From positions 1 through 31,965 of the forward strand of contig CALEJT010000094.1 of NCBI GenBank assembly GCA_937898685.1: a stretch of 31,965 bases of DNA, given 5' to 3'. The position numbers and the translations under genes are program-made. Source of the stretch: an uncultured Gammaproteobacteria bacterium. Lineage in GTDB: Bacteria; Pseudomonadota; Gammaproteobacteria; Pseudomonadales; Pseudohongiellaceae. Shown here piece by piece: positions 24,169-31,897 of the stretch (positions are counted from its first letter, which is position 1; every line of letters begins with the position of its first letter). The notes beneath the pieces were generated by a model that did not search any database, was not told the DNA's origin, and worked only from the letters and a program-made list of their open reading frames with translations.

Positions 24169-24768
24169 ATGAGTGCCCACCAGACCGACGTACGTCAACA
24201 CATCCTCGATGTCGCCGCACCGTTGTTGCTGCGGAAGGGCTTTACGGCGGTGGGATTGGCGGAGGTGCTGGCCGCTGCTCGTGTACCGAAGGGGTCGTTC
24301 TACCATTACTTCGGTTCCAAGGAAGCCTTCGGTCAGGCTGTGTTGGAGGATTATTTCGCAGGCTGTCACCGTCGAATGGGGCCTCTGCTCGATGGGGACG
24401 GCACCGGTGCCGAACGCGTGCTCGCGTATTTCCGGGATTGGCTCGAACAGCAGACGGGTGAAGAAGGGAAGAGCCGCTGTCTTGCGGTGAAACTCGGGGC
24501 AGAGGTTTGTGATCTGTCGGAAGCCATGCGTGCGACGCTGGAGCGCGGCACCGCCGGAATCGTCGAGCGCCTGGCAGGCACCATCGAAGCGGGTAAGGCG
24601 GACGGTTCCCTCAAAACCGAGGCCGATGCCAGAGGCTTGGCACTCGTGCTGTACCAGAATTGGCTTGGCGCAAGTCTCCTGGCCAAGATATCCCGGGATC
24701 GCGCGCCACTGGATGCGGCCATGGTCACTACCCGACAGCTGCTCGGCCTCGAACAAGCAATCTCCTGA
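24169..24768 (+). CDS. TetR/AcrR-family transcriptional repressor (NemR/AcuR-like)
   Basis: A 199-aa protein. The N-terminal HTH is RQHILDVAAPLLLRKGFTAVGLAEVLAAARVPKGSFYHYFGSKEAFGQAVL (about 9-60), the canonical TetR form with PKGSFYHYFGSKE. The C-terminal ligand domain contains GCLAVKLG-like KSRCLAVKLGAEVCD (Cys at about 105 and 114) and ALVLYQNWLGASLLAKI, as in NemR/AcuR-type repressors that sense electrophiles. Identical operators before this gene and before the CurA-like reductase point to repression of both. A possible -10 TACTAG ends about 11 bp before the ATG and no SD is visible, so the message may be nearly leaderless. Confidence 0.9.
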   Translation: MSAHQTDVRQHILDVAAPLLLRKGFTAVGLAEVLAAARVPKGSFYHYFGSKEAFGQAVLEDYFAGCHRRMGPLLDGDGTGAERVLAYFRDWLEQQTGEEGKSRCLAVKLGAEVCDLSEAMRATLERGTAGIVERLAGTIEAGKADGSLKTEADARGLALVLYQNWLGASLLAKISRDRAPLDAAMVTTRQLLGLEQAIS

Positions 24769-24770
24769 AG

Positions 24771-24802
24771 AAGCGGACCAGCGAAAGCAGTCCGCTTTTT
24801 TT
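24771..24802 (+). terminator. Rho-independent terminator after the TetR gene
   Basis: An 8-bp stem AAGCGGAC / GTCCGCTT is followed by a run of seven T. It separates the TetR gene from the second operator and the oxidoreductase. Confidence 0.85.
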
Positions 24803-24813
24803 GATCCTAAAAC

Positions 24814-24831
24814 TAGACGACCGGTCTAATC
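24814..24831. promoter_or_regulatory. TetR-type operator, copy 2, upstream of the CurA-like gene
   Basis: The 18-bp sequence is identical to that at 24132-24149 and sits directly after the TetR terminator. It is about 228 bp before the oxidoreductase ATG; the interval is filled with dispersed repeats, so the mRNA leader would contain them. Confidence 0.82.
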
Positions 24832-24858
24832 GGGAGGCGGATGGAAACCCCTTGAATG

Positions 24859-25023
24859 GGGACACCCACGAGTGCCCCTCCACAAAGGCCGGAAACAGGT
24901 AGCAGGAATGGGACAGTCACCGAGTGAAAGGTGAGTGTCCCATTCATCCAGAAGTGAGTGTCCCCTCCATCCACCTCCATCCAACGCGAGTGGGTGTCCC
25001 CGCCGTGAAGGGGGACAGCCACT
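24859..25023. repeat. Repeat cluster I: 6 units of mixed orientation, including a long hairpin
   Basis: Forward units at 24859 (CC), 24910 (GT) and 25012 (GC); reverse units at 24930, 24953 and 24989. The pair 24907-24921 and 24930-24944 (AATGGGACAGTCACC ... GGTGAGTGTCCCATT) forms a 15-bp stem with a single mismatch at the first variable base and an 8-nt loop. The cluster lies between the second TetR operator and the oxidoreductase SD. Confidence 0.88.
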
Positions 25024-25058
25024 CCATTACAGCCATTCCATTACAAGGAGGAACTACC

Positions 25059-26090
25059 ATGACCCAGCGCGCCACCAACCGCCGCATCGTCCTCGCCGCA
25101 CGTCCCAAGGGGCTGCCAGCGCCGACTGACTTCCGTCTCGACGAAACCCCGATCCCTGAACCGGCGGACGGGCAGGTCCTATTGCGCACACTCTATCTCT
25201 CGCTCGACCCCTACATGCGCAATCTCATGAGCGAGGGCGGCACGGCCTATGCGCCCGCCATTCCTCTGGGCGAATCCATCGTCGGTGGCACAGTGAGCCG
25301 TGTCGTGAGCTCCCGTCATCCACAATTCAAGGAAGGCGATCTCGTTCTGGCCAGTGCCGGCTGGCAAGACTATGTGTTGTCCGACGGCACAGGACTGGCT
25401 CCGCTCGGTGATCTAGAGCATCCGTCGTGGGCGCTCGGCATCCTGGGCATGCCGGCCTTCACTGCTCATTACGGCATCCTGGACATCGCACAGCCGAAAC
25501 CCGGTGAGACCGTGGTGATCTCTGCAGCAACCGGCGCAGTGGGAGCAGTCGCAGGTCAGATCGCTCGACTGCAAGGTGCGCGCGTCATCGGCATCGCAGG
25601 CGGTGAAGACAAATGTCGCTACGCAGTGAATGAACTCGGCTACGACTCTTGCCTGGATCGTCACGATCCCGAACTCGCCAACAAACTTGCTGCCGCGTGT
25701 CCCAAGGGCATAGACGTCTACTTCGAAGGCGTCGGCGGTGAGGTATTCGACGCGGTCCTGCCGCTGCTGAATCTCCACGCGCGCGTTCCCGTATGTGGAT
25801 TGATCGCACACTACAACGACGAAGCCTCTCCGCTTGGTCGCGATCGTCTCCCACTGACGATGACCACGGTGCTGCAGAAGCGCATCCGCATGCAGGGTTT
25901 CGTCATTCTTGATCACTATGGAGAGCGCTTCGAGGTATTTCGGCGCGACATCACGCGGTGGATCGAGGAGGGCAAGGTCAAACCACGCGAAGACATCGTG
26001 GACGGTTTGGAACGAGCGCCCGCAGCCTTCATCGGACTTCTGCAGGGACGCAACTTTGGCAAGCTCGTGGTGAAGGTGGAGAGCAGCTGA
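25059..26090 (+). CDS. NADPH-dependent oxidoreductase, CurA/prostaglandin reductase type (MDR)
   Basis: A 343-aa medium-chain dehydrogenase/reductase without zinc ligands. It has the leukotriene B4 dehydrogenase/curcumin reductase marks: LYLSLDPYMRN (about 46-56), GWQDYVLSD and the nucleotide-binding ISAATGAVGAVAGQIARLQGARVIGIAGG (about 149-177). FEGVGGEVFDAVLPLL and MQGFVILDHYGERF follow. It likely reduces alpha,beta-unsaturated carbonyls with NADPH. The start is set by a strong SD (AAGGAGGA) before ATG 25059-25061; the frame is open further upstream only through the repeat cluster. An operator identical to that of the TetR gene makes it the probable regulated target, as in nemR-nemA style electrophile detoxification. 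Confidence 0.92.
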   Translation: MTQRATNRRIVLAARPKGLPAPTDFRLDETPIPEPADGQVLLRTLYLSLDPYMRNLMSEGGTAYAPAIPLGESIVGGTVSRVVSSRHPQFKEGDLVLASAGWQDYVLSDGTGLAPLGDLEHPSWALGILGMPAFTAHYGILDIAQPKPGETVVISAATGAVGAVAGQIARLQGARVIGIAGGEDKCRYAVNELGYDSCLDRHDPELANKLAAACPKGIDVYFEGVGGEVFDAVLPLLNLHARVPVCGLIAHYNDEASPLGRDRLPLTMTTVLQKRIRMQGFVILDHYGERFEVFRRDITRWIEEGKVKPREDIVDGLERAPAAFIGLLQGRNFGKLVVKVESS

Positions 26091-26121
26091 GGCTGCTCGG
26101 TTTCTTCCGAGGCGCCAAAAA

Positions 26122-26541
26122 CTAGGTTCTGAGCATTGCCGCGGCCTGTGCGTGGTTGCGTACCTCACGCAGAGTCCACACACCTATCCCGATGAAGACG
26201 GCGCCGATGATGAAGACCAGAAGCAACACTCCCACCGCTATCATCAGCCACCCCATGATGGTGCCCGCAGTGGTGGGAACGCTGTAGATGGCACGGGTCT
26301 GATCGTTGCGCAGCGCATAGGCCTTGAAGATGCCGTTCTTGTCTTCGCCGGCCAAGGTCACCTGATCACCGTCACGGATGTCGGGTACGTCCGGTAGTTT
26401 GATTTGTGCCGAACGGTCACCAACACGAAACGAGATGACTTGCGCGGTTTTCACCGAGCCGCTGTCTCTGTTCATGGTGCCGCGCATTTCGGTCGAATGG
26501 CGGATGCCGCTAACGGTCCCGGTCAGTGTCGTCAAAGCCAT
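26122..26541 (-). CDS. Small membrane protein with OB-like N-terminal region
   Basis: A 139-aa protein. Residues 1-85 look like a small beta-barrel (LTGTVSGIRH..., VISFRVGDRSAQIKLPDVPDIRDGDQVTLAGEDKNGIFKAYALRNDQT), the layout of a bacterial OB-type domain. Residues 90-125 form a long hydrophobic stretch (GTIMGWLMIAVGVLLLVFIIGAVFIGIGVW), one long or two short membrane spans. A good SD (GAGAGGA) precedes the ATG. It lies 15 bp after the lipoprotein gene on the same strand, a probable two-gene operon. No family name is recognised. Confidence 0.7.
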   Translation of the reverse strand: MALTTLTGTVSGIRHSTEMRGTMNRDSGSVKTAQVISFRVGDRSAQIKLPDVPDIRDGDQVTLAGEDKNGIFKAYALRNDQTRAIYSVPTTAGTIMGWLMIAVGVLLLVFIIGAVFIGIGVWTLREVRNHAQAAAMLRT

Positions 26542-26556
26542 GCTGCGTTCCTCTCG

Positions 26557-27039
26557 TCAGTCTCCAAGGTCGGTCAAATCGTTTTCACGCCACGGCCACG
26601 GCATGTCTTCCTGCGCACAATGGCGGGTATCGAACACCCCACCGTGTTCGTTCGTGGAAGTGAAAGAGGTATCGCTGTGCAAGGTGTAGAGAACAACGTT
26701 GGTTTCGGGTGGACTCTCTTCGAAGAGCACACTGCAGCGTTCGAGAACCCGGAAATCCCTCGGTCCAATCTGTTCGATCCTGGTGAATTCGCAGAAGTCG
26801 CGGGCACCACTGATGCCGCTGCGGCGCACAAGCATGGTGGTGGCGTTCGAAGCTTCACCACATGGAGTAGTGCTGGTGACGTAGTAGCCGGTCTTCAGGG
26901 GCAGGGTCGTAACGGTGCGAATCGCCTCGGCTGAAGTTGCAACGCCCGTCCACATGTTCACTGTGCCATCGTTTTCATCGCAGGCGATGAGCGTGGTAGC
27001 AAGGCATAGGACGAGGAACGTTGGTTGCAGCTTCCGCAT
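26557..27039 (-). CDS. Putative lipoprotein of unknown function
   Basis: A 160-aa protein starting at MRKLQPTFLVLCLATTLIACDEN, with a lipobox LIAC (Cys20). The frame is open 66 codons further upstream, but the SD GGAG and the lipoprotein signal fix this ATG. The mature part has several cysteines (TPCGEAS, DFCEFTR, ERCSVLF, DTRHCAQ) that probably form disulfides, and mixed beta segments. No family recognised. It probably precedes the small membrane protein in one transcript. Confidence 0.65.
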   Translation of the reverse strand: MRKLQPTFLVLCLATTLIACDENDGTVNMWTGVATSAEAIRTVTTLPLKTGYYVTSTTPCGEASNATTMLVRRSGISGARDFCEFTRIEQIGPRDFRVLERCSVLFEESPPETNVVLYTLHSDTSFTSTNEHGGVFDTRHCAQEDMPWPWRENDLTDLGD

Positions 27040-27227
27040 TGGCTCCACCGATGGGGCATTACCGTTGGAGAGTAGGGCCGTATGCAAGTGGGTTCTTCCC
27101 CCAAACGAGGGAGGAAAATCCCCGATGACAGAGCGGAACCCGCAAGCTCTGCCGTATCGCACAAGTGACGCGCGCAATGTTGGTTTATGTTCGGCGGAGC
27201 AACGGTGCAAGGGAGGGATGCGCGGCC

Positions 27228-28367
27228 ATGTCGTCATCAGAACCCCACGATCATCTGCGTCTGGCAGACTTGATCGGGCGCCTCTACGACGCAGCGTTGG
27301 ACGACTCCTTGTGGTCCGGTCTCGCCTCGCGCATTGCCGAGTGTTTTCGTTCGACGAGCGCCGTGCTCAAACTGCACAGCGATGGTGGACATGTTTACCT
27401 GCTGGAATGCACCGGCAATCTCGTTGCTCCCGAACGTGAAGAGTCGTGGCTGCAAGAGCCGGCTCGACAGGGCCTTTGGCAATCGTCTGCAGCAGAATTC
27501 AATACCGCCCGCATTCTCACCGACGAAGATCTACTGACACCCGATGAGTGGGTGCGCAGCAGCTTCTATCAGGATTGGTTGCGCCATCTCGACATCCATC
27601 ACCTTCTGGGAGCGGTGTTCCCCGCAGCCGAAGGTGCAATCGGTGTGCTCGGCATTCATCGTCCCAAGGCGGCAGGCGCCTATGGTGAAGACGAACGGCG
27701 CAAAGCCGCGATGGTACTGCCGCATTTACAGCGTGCCTTTCAGATCCGCCAGCGCTTCATCGCAACTTCACAGGTGCAGGCTGCGAGCGCGCAGGCGCTC
27801 GATCATCTGGAGATCGGCGTGCTGATGTTGGATGGTGCCTGTCGTCTCGTTCATGCAAACCACATGGCCCATCGCATCCTGCGCAAAAGTCCCGAGCTCA
27901 GCGTCGTACGCGGACGTGTGACGTTGCGCGATGCATCACTTCATGATCGCTTCTCGTGCAGGGTGCGACGTGCCTTGGAGATGGCACGCGGCAAACTTGC
28001 CAAGGCCAGGGGCGTGCTGTCAGTGCCACGTCTGCATCATGCGCCCCTGGCGATCGAGTTCGTTCCGGCGCGTCATGCGACTACCTCGGATGGAGGCGAG
28101 CGGGCCATGGTCTTGCTTCTGATCCGTGATCCGGAAGCGCCGATCGCAGTCACGCAGTTACGTGAACTCTTTGGCTTCACGCCTACAGAAGCGGTGGTGG
28201 CGGCTGCGCTTGGCAGCGGACGCTCACTCGAAGAAATATCGACCAGCATGGGGATCGGGCTCGCCACCGTGCGCAGTCATCTCAAACGCATCCTCGCGAA
28301 AACGGGGACTCATCGTCAGGCGGAAGCGGTGGTGCTCTTGGCCCGGAGCACAGGGCTGTCGCTGTAG
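27228..28367 (+). CDS. LuxR-type helix-turn-helix transcriptional regulator
   Basis: A 379-aa protein from ATG 27228 (MSSSEPHDHLRLADLIGRLYDAALDD), with SD GGGAGGG 10 bp upstream; the frame is open 21 codons earlier. Residues about 10-185 look like a GAF-type sensory domain, followed by a PAS-like segment (ALDHLEIGVLMLDGACRLVHANHMAHRIL, about 209-237). The C-terminal HTH is LRELFGFTPTEAVVAAALGSGRSLEEISTSMGIGLATVRSHLKRILAKTGTHRQAEAVVLL (about 312-371). There is no receiver domain, so it is probably a ligand- or redox-responsive regulator. It is divergent from the lipoprotein gene. Target unknown. Confidence 0.85.
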   Translation: MSSSEPHDHLRLADLIGRLYDAALDDSLWSGLASRIAECFRSTSAVLKLHSDGGHVYLLECTGNLVAPEREESWLQEPARQGLWQSSAAEFNTARILTDEDLLTPDEWVRSSFYQDWLRHLDIHHLLGAVFPAAEGAIGVLGIHRPKAAGAYGEDERRKAAMVLPHLQRAFQIRQRFIATSQVQAASAQALDHLEIGVLMLDGACRLVHANHMAHRILRKSPELSVVRGRVTLRDASLHDRFSCRVRRALEMARGKLAKARGVLSVPRLHHAPLAIEFVPARHATTSDGGERAMVLLLIRDPEAPIAVTQLRELFGFTPTEAVVAAALGSGRSLEEISTSMGIGLATVRSHLKRILAKTGTHRQAEAVVLLARSTGLSL

Positions 28368-28494
28368 AGGTTCGTGTTTGCTCAGCACTAGCGGCGCTTT
28401 CATCACGAATGTGTCGCACTTAACGTTCTACGAGTCGTGTGTTGGTGCTGCCATCGCCTTCTGACTAGGCTCCATGCAAAAGATGGAGCGAGTC

Positions 28495-29004
28495 ATGGCA
28501 GAGCAACACGAGCGGAACCTTTACCACACGGCACCGTTCGCGCAGTTTGCGAAGGTGCTCGATTATCCCGTGTACATCGTCACCACGGCCGTCGACGGTG
28601 AACGTAGCGGTTGTCTGATCGGCTTCGCGACGCAGTGCAGCATTCATCCACCGCGCTTTCTCGCCTGCATTTCCAAGAAGAATCACACCTACGAACTCGT
28701 CCGTCGCGCATCGGTGTTGGCGGTGCATGTGGTCGGCGACGAGCACAAGGCGCTGGCGGATCTCTTCGGTGGCACGACCGGTGATGAGATCGACAAGTTT
28801 TCGCGCGTGGAGTGGCACGAGGAATATGGTGTGCCGATTCTCGATGCGTGTGAGTGTTGGTTTGCGGGGGCAGTGGAGAGGTCGGTGGACTTCGGTGATC
28901 ACGTGGGCTTCGTGCTGGCGCCGCTCGGGCTCGAGGCGCATGAAACCGATTCGCAATTGAGCTTCCAATCGGCCAAGAGTATCAAGCCCGGGCATCCGCC
29001 ATGA
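28495..29004 (+). CDS. Flavin reductase-like domain protein
   Basis: A 169-aa protein beginning MAEQHERNLYHTAPFAQF. The start is chosen for the SD GGAG 8 bp before ATG 28495; ATGs at 28474 and 28483 are in frame. The body is an FMN-binding split barrel: VYIVTTAVDGERSGCLIGFATQCSIHPPRFLACISKKNHTYELVRRASVLAVHVV (about 26-80), then CWFAGAVERSVDFGDHVGFVLAPL. Such proteins supply reduced flavin to a monooxygenase or act alone; no partner oxygenase is adjacent. A hairpin follows immediately. Confidence 0.88.
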   Translation: MAEQHERNLYHTAPFAQFAKVLDYPVYIVTTAVDGERSGCLIGFATQCSIHPPRFLACISKKNHTYELVRRASVLAVHVVGDEHKALADLFGGTTGDEIDKFSRVEWHEEYGVPILDACECWFAGAVERSVDFGDHVGFVLAPLGLEAHETDSQLSFQSAKSIKPGHPP

Positions 29005-29021
29005 GTGGGGTTGGCCCCACT
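29004..29021. terminator. Convergent hairpin between flavin reductase and DUF5916 genes
   Basis: A perfect 7-bp stem AGTGGGG-TTGG-CCCCACT fits exactly between the two convergent stops (29004 and 29024). No T-run. Confidence 0.5.
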
Positions 29022-29023
29022 AC

Positions 29024-31300
29024 TCAGTACTGCCACATGTAGGAAAACTTCACGAAGAATTGCTCGCCGTCTTGACGCAAGTCATTGGTGGCGATCAGTT
29101 CGCGTTCGCCGGTTTCCTCATCTTCGATGATGTCGAAGTTGCGCGAGTTGCTGTTGTAACCGACGTAGAACGCTGACCAGGGGTTGATCACGTAGCGCAG
29201 CAAGAGGTCGAAGTTGAGGTTCTTGCTGGTTTCGAGTCGGGTGGCGGGTCCCGCATCGGTGTGATCGTACTGTCCGATGAAGCGCAGCGAGAGTTCTTTG
29301 TTGAATTGATAGTTCCAAGTACTGCGCAGGATGCGGTTGGTGAACACCTTGTCGCCGTTGCTCATCGCGAGGTCGGTGTCGAGATAGGTGGTTTTCACCC
29401 GCAGACGATCGATGGGACGCCATAGCAGCGTGACATCGGTGCGCGTGGTGTCGGCAACATCCGGCATCATGCCGAGCGCAGGGACGGTGTTCAGCGCCGT
29501 ACCGAAGCGATAGGACGCATTCACGATCAGGCTGGAGAGCATGCTGTTGTCGTAGGCGATGTTCCAGTGCTTGTAGTGGTAGGTGGTGTTCGTGGGCAGG
29601 CCCGCGAAGTCATGTGGGCGCAGCGTCTCGGCGAAGTCGCTGAAGTTGATGCGCGTTTCCGTGGTGGAGGTCTGGACCACGAACATCGGCGAGGCTTCCT
29701 GATACAGGCGCGTGCCAGTGCTGTCTTCGAGATGGGAGCCATTGAAACGCGACGCCCAGCGGATCATCCAGGAATCTTCGGGGTAGAAGTTCCACTGCGC
29801 GTTGCCGTGCAGGCCGTAGGTGTCGGGACGATAGTTGCGGTTGCCGAAACCCAATTGCGATACGAAACCGTGGTTGGTGGCGATGTAGTGGATGTGCGTG
29901 TTGAAGGTGCGTCCACTGCGATCGAGTTTGAAATTGCGCTGCGCACCGGTGTACGAAGCGCCGCCATCGAGTGTCTTGGTGTCAGTACCGATCACCTGCA
30001 GCGTCGTTACCCAGTTCGGATTCAACTTGATGCGGCCATCGATGCTGGCCACACGGTTGTATCCATCACCGAGTTCACGGTCGGTGAAGAGCACACCGAC
30101 GCGGTTCTGATCGGACAGATCGCGGAAGCCGCGCAGTACCGTGATGAAGGCTTCCTCGTCTTTGAGCGGATCTCCCTCGTCGCGGTTCTTGCCGGGCGCT
30201 ACGTCGTTCATCACGATCGCACCGAAGCCCCAACCGTTGCTGCGGCCGGTGAAGCGCAGACCGGCTTCCGGGTCGACGATGCGTCGTGTGAAGACGAGAT
30301 TGGAGTCGGTGGAGAAGAAGTCGGCGTTCTCGATGAAGAATGGACGACGCTCGGGGAATTGCACTTCGAAGCGTTCATTCACCGTCACCTGCGGCTCGTC
30401 CGATTCCACTTGCGAGAAGTCGGGATTGAGCGTGAGGTCCAACACCCAGGAATCATTGAAGATGAGCTTGGCGTCCATCCCCACCGTGTATTCCTGATCG
30501 CTCACCATCGCGGGACCACCGGGCGCACGCGTCGACAAGGTGTCGGCGGAACGTGAGAAGAGATAGGGGATGAACATCATGTTGTTGCCGGGCTCCACCC
30601 CACGCAGACCAGTGAGCATCGCGGTCTGGTTGAGGCGGCCTTCGAGTTCGAGCGAGTAGGCCGGCCAATAGGACTCTTCACTCAGACGCGGGATGCGACG
30701 GCCGACCTGGATGCGCCAGGTTTGTTCGTCACCACTGGGGAAACGCAGGCTGGTGAGCGGAATCCTCAGTGTGGTGATGTAGCCCTGGTCGGTGAGTGTC
30801 CCATCGCTGTACCAGACGGCTTCCCAGGAGCTGTCGAAACTCGAGCCGCCCTCGGTCCAGCGGGCGTCCCATTGCAAACCCAATGGCGTGACGCGGAAGG
30901 CGTAGGCGGTGCGCTGGTCGGCGAAGGTGTCGAGCACGAGTTCGACAGTGTCGTCGCCGTCGATGACTTCGCGCGAGGACATCGTGGCGCGAATCAGATC
31001 CGGACGGGAGTCGAAGGCGAGAAAGATGGCGTAGAGGTTTTCCGTGTCATAACCGAGATAAACCTCGGTACGCTCCGAAGCCGGTGCACCATTGACGGGC
31101 AAGCGCTGCTGCAGTGAATCGACGCGCACCATGCTGCGCGCGAGCGGCGTGGCCGGAGCCATGCCGGCGAAGTCATCGAGTGTGGGAGTGCCATCGATGC
31201 GGGGGAGCTGCAAGTTGGGAAGATCGGCGGCGCCGACCTGTGAGCTGAAGAAAGCAAAACAAGAGGCCAGTAGGCTGGCTCTGGTGTAGCGGATCAACAT
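29024..31300 (-). CDS. DUF5916 outer-membrane protein with CBM9-like N-terminal domain
   Basis: A 758-aa protein with a signal peptide (1 to about 24, ending VGAAD). Residues about 30-215 resemble a family-9 carbohydrate-binding-like domain (TPTLDDFAGMAPATPL, EVYLGYDTENLYAIFLAFDSRPDLIRA, DDTVELVLDTFADQRTAYAFRVTPLGLQWDA). The DUF5916 part follows, with LNPDFSQVESDEPQVTVNERFEVQFPERRPFFIENADFF (about 305-343). The rest has alternating aromatic strands ending in KFSYMWQY, as expected for an outer-membrane beta-barrel. The function of the family is not established; uptake or surface binding is plausible. One dispersed-repeat motif (GGTGAGTGTCCC at 30791-30802) lies inside the coding sequence as Gly-Thr-Leu-Thr. 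Confidence 0.9.
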   Translation of the reverse strand: MLIRYTRASLLASCFAFFSSQVGAADLPNLQLPRIDGTPTLDDFAGMAPATPLARSMVRVDSLQQRLPVNGAPASERTEVYLGYDTENLYAIFLAFDSRPDLIRATMSSREVIDGDDTVELVLDTFADQRTAYAFRVTPLGLQWDARWTEGGSSFDSSWEAVWYSDGTLTDQGYITTLRIPLTSLRFPSGDEQTWRIQVGRRIPRLSEESYWPAYSLELEGRLNQTAMLTGLRGVEPGNNMMFIPYLFSRSADTLSTRAPGGPAMVSDQEYTVGMDAKLIFNDSWVLDLTLNPDFSQVESDEPQVTVNERFEVQFPERRPFFIENADFFSTDSNLVFTRRIVDPEAGLRFTGRSNGWGFGAIVMNDVAPGKNRDEGDPLKDEEAFITVLRGFRDLSDQNRVGVLFTDRELGDGYNRVASIDGRIKLNPNWVTTLQVIGTDTKTLDGGASYTGAQRNFKLDRSGRTFNTHIHYIATNHGFVSQLGFGNRNYRPDTYGLHGNAQWNFYPEDSWMIRWASRFNGSHLEDSTGTRLYQEASPMFVVQTSTTETRINFSDFAETLRPHDFAGLPTNTTYHYKHWNIAYDNSMLSSLIVNASYRFGTALNTVPALGMMPDVADTTRTDVTLLWRPIDRLRVKTTYLDTDLAMSNGDKVFTNRILRSTWNYQFNKELSLRFIGQYDHTDAGPATRLETSKNLNFDLLLRYVINPWSAFYVGYNSNSRNFDIIEDEETGERELIATNDLRQDGEQFFVKFSYMWQY

Positions 31301-31475
31301 TCGACGAACACTCCAACGGGCACTGCGTGCAAGGGATACACAAAAACGAAAAGCCGAATCTACTGCAACTAGAATGCCAACCCCAGAGTTAGTTGACCTT
31401 CGTGATCAAAATGGTCGTGCCTGAGCGTTATGGACTGTTTTGCACGCCATTCGCTGAACGAGTGTTTAAGAGATT

Positions 31476-31897
31476 GGGACACTCACAGAGATAGAGATGG
31501 GGACACTCACCTTTCATCTCTTTTGCCTTTGAGAAGGCCAAGGACAGACGGGGGAGGCAGATCAGGCAGACGGGGACACTCACCTTTGAGAAGGAACAGA
31601 AAAGAGGACAGCCGCTCATCCCGCTCATCCCGTTACTCACCACCTCAACGATGAGGAATCGCGGGAATCGGGGGCACTCACCGTCGCGTCGTTATTCCTC
31701 GAGCAGGTTGGTGCAGTGGAGTTCCAATTGCGTCTGCAGCTAGAGCGCACACGATGAGTGCTGCTTCAAGCGCCCACAGGTAGGGTGGGTGTCCCCAATC
31801 CGAGCTTCCCCAATCGAAGCGCCGTCGGAGTGAGTGTCCCGAACTGGGGACTCACCACGTCAACGATGAGGAATCGCGGGAATCGGGGACACTCACC
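31476..31897. repeat. Repeat cluster J: about 8 units at the right end
   Basis: Forward units at 31476 (CACA end), 31500, 31573, 31605 (AGGACAGCCGCT), 31671 (GGGGCACTCACC) and 31886; reverse units at 31784 (GGTGGGTGTCCC) and 31829 (AGTGAGTGTCCC). A shortened GGGGACTCACC lies near 31846. From 31301 to the window end I see no convincing gene. Confidence 0.85.
31635..31749 (+). repeat. Direct repeat, copy 1 (115 bp)
   Basis: From ACTCACCACCTCAACGATGA to TAGAGCGCA. It is nearly identical to 31850-31965, differing at two single bases and a small T-run change. The last 55 bp (31695-31749) are identical to the last 55 bp of the window. Confidence 0.9.

Noticed and set aside
24841..24855. Mini-ORF ATG GAA ACC CCT TGA after the second TetR operator
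   Set aside because: The GGAGG is only 3 bp from the ATG and the four-codon peptide has no control-codon pattern, so it is probably chance.
10294..25023. Clusters of short repeats considered as CRISPR arrays
   Set aside because: The conserved core is only about 12 bp, spacing is irregular (8-16 bp gaps and longer), orientation varies, and no cas genes are present.
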